Shown here: piece after piece, positions 15,901 through 21,900 of the stretch
Position numbering within the stretch: position 1 is the first letter of the stretch
Layout: each line of letters opens with the position of its first letter
Virus record (IMG/VR): IMGVR_UViG_3300020348_000012
Span: 1 to 23,793 of that record
Source of the DNA: a virus
Direction: 5' to 3' (one strand)
Length of the DNA stretch: 23,793 nt
The notes under the pieces: generated by a model
Told to the model about the DNA's origin: nothing
Databases searched by the model: none
The model's input: only the letters and a program-made list of their open reading frames with translations
Position numbers and translations under genes: made by a program

Positions 15901-18900
15901 TCTTTTGACACTCTTGAAAATACTTTTTTCTTATACTTATCTTTGTACCATTCCCAAGCAACATCAGCAGAGTCATTATTCTGCATAAATTTAACTAGAT
16001 CTTCATAAACACCAGGTTCTTTTGGATCAAAGGACTTATCTTTAAGATTATGGCCTACTTGACTATTCTTACGTATACGTTCTTCTTTGTCCCACATAGG
16101 AAACTGGAGTACATTTATAGCCCAACCATTAGAAGTACCGTCCCTTTCAGTATAAAGATCAGTTTCAAAAGTAGATTTTGATTTGTCTTCAATTCGTCTA
16201 AAATTCTTAGTATATCTTTTATTTCTACTTGGATAACCTGCTTTAGTTTTCTGAATAGCTTCTACTGTCATGTATTTAGATAATGCAGTAATACCATTTA
16301 GGAGAGTAATATCAGCTTCTTTAAATGTATTATCTTTTTTAATTGCTGATAAAGCTGAGGATAGATCTTGAGAAGCTCTGTCTTTATCCTTCTTAGCCTT
16401 GGCATCTTTAGGTTTAGTTCTAAGAATTCCTTTAGCGGCATTAAGACGTTGCATAGCTTCTACAGCTGCTAGAACATTTGAGTGATTAATAATATTCTGA
16501 AAGGCTTCTTCTGATTCAACTAAATCTTTTTTCTCTACAGCAAAAGCTTCATTAATTGCTAATTTAAAATTAGTAAACTGTTGTTCATTATCTACGGAAA
16601 TTTTATTAAGTCCCCAAGCACCTACTAAGCCTCTAGTAAGTTTACTATTTTGAGGATTAATCTTACCTACCTGCATATACCTATGGTGGCTTTGTAATTT
16701 CCAAGCTAAATGAAATGCTGTTAATTCCCCACGATCATATGCCTGTAATAGTTCCTGCAAAGTATCTAGCATTCCATTATTTCTAGATGTTTTACTGGCT
16801 ATTTCAACGTCATGGAATAATTGTATTTTTTCACCATCCTCAGTAGTTTCGTATAACTCCTCAACATCCATTAGCTCTTTCAAGACATCTGTGTCTCGTA
16901 AATCAGCCACAAGATCCATGGACTCTAATTTACTCCATACAACATTTTGAAGTCTTTTAAGTGTTTCATAAACTTCCCCACCTTTAGGAGCTTCTGTAAA
17001 AGTACCTGTAGATGGGTTTATTGGAGGAGGAGTTTGAAAAGGGCCAGGACTATTAATCATATTAGCCTTAGAGATACTTTTCATTTCTTCTAAGGCATCA
17101 AAAGTACTTTGGTTCCATTTTTGATTTTCATCTACTTTAATATGTAAGTAATGCTGTTGTTGTTCTAATGGTATAGGTTTACCTTCTGGATATTTTTTTC
17201 TAATCTCTTCATTATCAGAGACTTTTTCATGCGTAGGTGCATTGTTAAAAGCCCTATTTTCATTGTAATCATCAAAATTCCAATATTTTTTCTCTACAGA
17301 AAAATAAGCACCTTTATCAGTGCCTTGAGCAATTTCTAAGGCCATCATTCCAAGTGCAGGAGCTAGGAGTTCAAAATATAGATCCGCTCCTACTTGGTCT
17401 ATAGGACTGTCTTTAGGGATTTTTTTAGCTCTTAGATCTAAAATACTAATAGCATGGTTTCCCATATCCATAGCTGCATCATGGTACCCAAAACCAACGT
17501 CATTAAGTTCCTCATCTTCATTTCTATTAAGTGTTTGGTTCTTACCACTATATAGAAAAGCTTCTTTTGCAAAGTCGTTATCCTTAAATCTATTATTGTT
17601 AGGGGTACGTTGTCTAAAAGACATAGCTGTTAACATCATGGTAAATACTATCTGATTAGGTAGTACACCTTGATTGTTATTACCAGTAGGATCTTCTTGA
17701 AGAAGTAAAGTTAACGGGGCTCTTAAAGCATGATTTCTAACATTTAATAGTTCAGATGTAGGCAATACCTTAGTCGTGGTCTGAATATTACCAGATGCAT
17801 CTTTAATCTCTCTACTTACTCTAGTGTATTGACCATCTTTATCATATGCATCATTTATGTCTCTACTTAATTCTTCTACTTTCCATAGAATAGGATTCCC
17901 ATCTTTATCTACGTCTGTAACATTATTAACCGTCCGTATTACAACCTCTTTTCTTGATAAATCTATAGAACTAACTTGATCATATCTATTTTTAAAATGC
18001 GTAAAGTTTTTAGATAATGTTTCAGCCGATGCTTGTGTTACACCTAAATTCATTAAGGCATTAACTAACGATTCCTGAGTATCAAAATCTTCATCCATCA
18101 GAGTATTAACAGCATCTTTTAATGTAGGTCGTGTGGATCCGATTTGAACTAAGTCTGTAAAATACGCACCAAGTACTTTTAACTGCCGTTCTAAATTAGT
18201 AGCCGTTAATTTACCGCCTAATACTTTAAGTACACCTCCTGTAATAGCTCTTTTGTATATTCGTTTGCTGCCTTCAATAAAATTAGGAAACAGATTTAAT
18301 TGTGTTCCTTTTTCTGTTGTATCTTCGGCAGATCTGTCGAATAACGAGAGTTGCTCTCCTTTTTCACCCGGTCTAGGAGGTGGAGTAGTCTCATCAAAAG
18401 GTGTAGTAGTTGGGCCAGGTGGTTCATCAGATCTTTCAGGGACTTCACCTTCTGGAAAAAGGTCAAGTTGTTCTCCTGGTTCTGCTCCTTCAATCTTTTC
18501 TCGTCCTTGAATTTCTTTATTGAGAGCAATATAGCTTTGTTGGAGAGATTCGTGTTCATTTTTTTCCTCTGGAGTTATTGTACCCTCGTCTATTTTCTTT
18601 TTAAGTTCCAACCCTCTTTGTAAAATAGCTTCTAGGTTTTCTTTAAGAATAGCAGTCGGAGTTGTAGGAATGTCTTCAACTGATATTCCCTCTATTGTTG
18701 CTTCATCTATTTCAGGTGCTTTAAGAGAATCTTTAGCTTTTTTTAATCTTCTTAAAACTTCTTCGTGTTCAGCAAGATTTCGGGCTTTATTGAATTCATT
18801 TTTAGCCATAGAAGTATTTCTATGTCCTTCAACTACCCCCATAATCCAATTACCATAATTTACTTCCCCAGCAAGCGTATCAATTAATCTACCTGAGTTT

Positions 18901-21900
18901 TTATCTATTTTTGTAACATACGCAAATTTTCCATTATATAATTTCTTTTTATGTGCTTCATCAATTTGAGTCTCGGTCATATCTGTTACTACTTCATAGG
19001 TCATATCTCTACTATTTTCAGCTTTAGTACCCACAACAGCTACGGCTTTACCAGTACTAGTAAATATTTCATAGGCATTATCAAATGCATTTAATTTATT
19101 GTTTATATTAGTAGCATGAGTACGCATATCTGAAACAAGAGATTCAAGTCGTCTTGTGAGTTTTACATGATCTGTTAATTCAGTAAGGGCTGTTACAATG
19201 TCTGTGTAGTAAGCATGTAATCCTTTAAATTTCTTGCTCTCCCCTTCAAGAATTTCCTCATGTACCGTTGCCATATCTTTATCAATAGCGTCTTGTTTTT
19301 CACCTCTTTCTTTTTGAATTCTTTTTTGATTAAGTTTAGCTGTCCAGAATTTTATGTCATCTGGGGACTTGGCTTCTGCTAATTTCTTTTCTAATTCTTC
19401 TGGAGTTAACTTTTCTATTTCATCAAGCCTATCTTCTAATGACCCTAGAACTCTCTTACCAGTTCCTATTTTTTCTTCTAGTTCTTTTATTTCTTTTGAG
19501 AGTTGTTCTCGTACTTTTGTAATCTGTGCATCAGTTAAATCTTTATCAATTAATGCCTCTACATGATCTAATTTTGTAGAAGGAGTTGTATCAGTTCGTG
19601 GTTTATTTCCAAATATTAATGAATCAATTGGGACAGTTTCAGTTACTCCTGCAAGTTTTACATGAACCTTCCCATCTCTTTCTTGTTTGCCTAGGATTGT
19701 TTCAATAACAAATCCTTGTTCACCTTTTTTAAGTAATTCTTCATCAGTTGTATTTAAATGAACTACGTCTCCTGGTTTAAACTTTCCACTTGGATCAAAA
19801 TTCGTAATATCTGGATCTTCTTCTTCGCTCATCTTTTTAATTAATGTAATTTGAGCATCAACTTCTTCATCTGAAATTTTGTCTATATCTCTACCTGTTC
19901 CATCAGCCCTAAATCCTTTTGGATTTGCGGATCCTGGCATAGTCGGAGACTTAGGACTTGCTTTATATGATTCATTTTCAAGTACCTTAGTTCTTCTATC
20001 ATTAACGTCTATTAATTGTTTTTCATAGACTTTGAGCATTGTTGGGTTAAGAGGAGCTTGTAACTCATTAAGCAATTTATCCTGTTTTTTAATTGCTCCT
20101 TCTAGGTATGTAGCATGTTTCTGTTCTTCTATTTTAATAGCTTCCTGTTTTTTCGGCCCAGGTATGTCACTTTGATTAATCTTTTCAACATTACTCTTAT
20201 GTTCAGCTATTTTTGTTTCTAATTGGAGTTCAAGTTCTAAGAGTTCAGTCATTTTTCTTGCCCCAATCCCTACAGGTACTGCTTTGCCCTCATGTTGTAC
20301 ATATTCAACAGTATCTTCAAGTGTGATTGGATCAGGCAGTTGCTCTTCTAAATTAGTTTTCTCTTCTAGTCTTTTCTCTATTTCAGCTTCTAAATCATCA
20401 TTCATTGCTTCGATAGCGTCATCTAATGACATGGCACCATCTGAAACTAACTGTTCATAAGGCTTATATAGCTTTTTCAGTAAGGTATTAGTAGTTTCCA
20501 GTTTTCCAGGTCGACCAGGTAAACTTAAAGTTTTACCGTGTAGATTGGGTATTTCATCATAAGCATCTTGTAAATCAGTTAATTGTTCAGTAAGAGCGTC
20601 TAATTTAGATTTTAAATTAGAAGGTGCTTCTTGCATCTTTTTAATTTTTTCTATTTTTTCTTGAGTGCTCTTTATTTCATTTTCAATTTTTTGTTTAGTT
20701 GCTTTGTCTGTTTTAGCTGCTGCTTTCTTTCCAGAAGGATCCCATGCTTTTTTAGCAACTTTTTTAGTTACCTCTTTGGCTGTTCCTCCAACTGCCATTG
20801 CTGGTGCCATAGTACCAACTGCAAATCCTTCTGGAATTCCTCCTTCAACTGCTGCTTTACCAATATCAACTTTTTTCTGTAATGCCGCTTGTTCCAGCAT
20901 TGAATTAGTTGTTCCTTGTACAAACTCAGCACCAAACATTTTAGGAGGAGCCCATACTACTTTACCTAACGTACGTACAGTAGGATGTATAGTTGCCAAT
21001 ACACCATTCGTTATCTGTGTGCCCCATAAACCAGCACCACCTAATCCTGGGATTAATTTAAGTTGTTTTACAACTATACCTGCACTTACTTTTTCAGATA
21101 CTTCTTGTAAAGTAGAAAATATTTTAATATCCGTAAGTATTTCAGGTGTTAATGCCTTTTCACCATGCTCGGCAACATACTGCTCAATATTAGCCTTAGT
21201 TCTGCCTCTAGCTAAGCCAGTAAGTAGCCCAAGTTGGACAGGTATATTTCCATATACTAATGCTACCGTATATCCAAAACTATCAAGACCTTGTAGGGCA
21301 AGAGTACCTTTGTATTCTTTAAATAGCTCTAAAGCTGCTGCCGCATTGCCATGCTCTTTAGCAATTACACGCATTGCTGTAGTAGCACTTTCAATATATT
21401 TTCTATTATATGGATGTGCTTCATGCCATATTTTAGAGAATTCTTTAAGCTTAGCTTGTTGGTCTTGGTTTTCTTTCGCATCCTTATCTAAAGTAGCAAT
21501 TACTTGATACTTTTCACTATCCTTAAATGCCTGCAACTCAGCTGATAGTCCTTTATTTTCTTGAATTGCTAAATAGTTTAATTTGTCTTGCTGAGTAATT
21601 TCATCATTAGGATCATGTGTAATAGACGACAGAAAACTTCCAGCTTTAAGTCTATTATTATGATCATTAATATGTTCTGTTAAAGTTGTAGCTCCTACAA
21701 ATCCTTGAAATATAGTTTCAACAGGATCAACTAAACCTCCTACTAATTTATTGTACATTCCTGATACTGATGTTTCTTCAGGATGATCCAAAAGATTAGC
21801 TTGATAGTTTGCAATATCATAAGCCATGAATACTTGAGCTTCGATTTTATCGCTAAAAGGCATCCATGTACCGTCTTGTGTAAGTAGACGATATGTTCCA

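Noticed and set aside
20665-21507. 280-codon plus-strand open frame antisense to the giant gene
   Set aside because: It mirrors the giant protein frame, is Ser/Pro/Ala/Cys-biased as expected of a complement, has no ribosome site and no recognisable domain.
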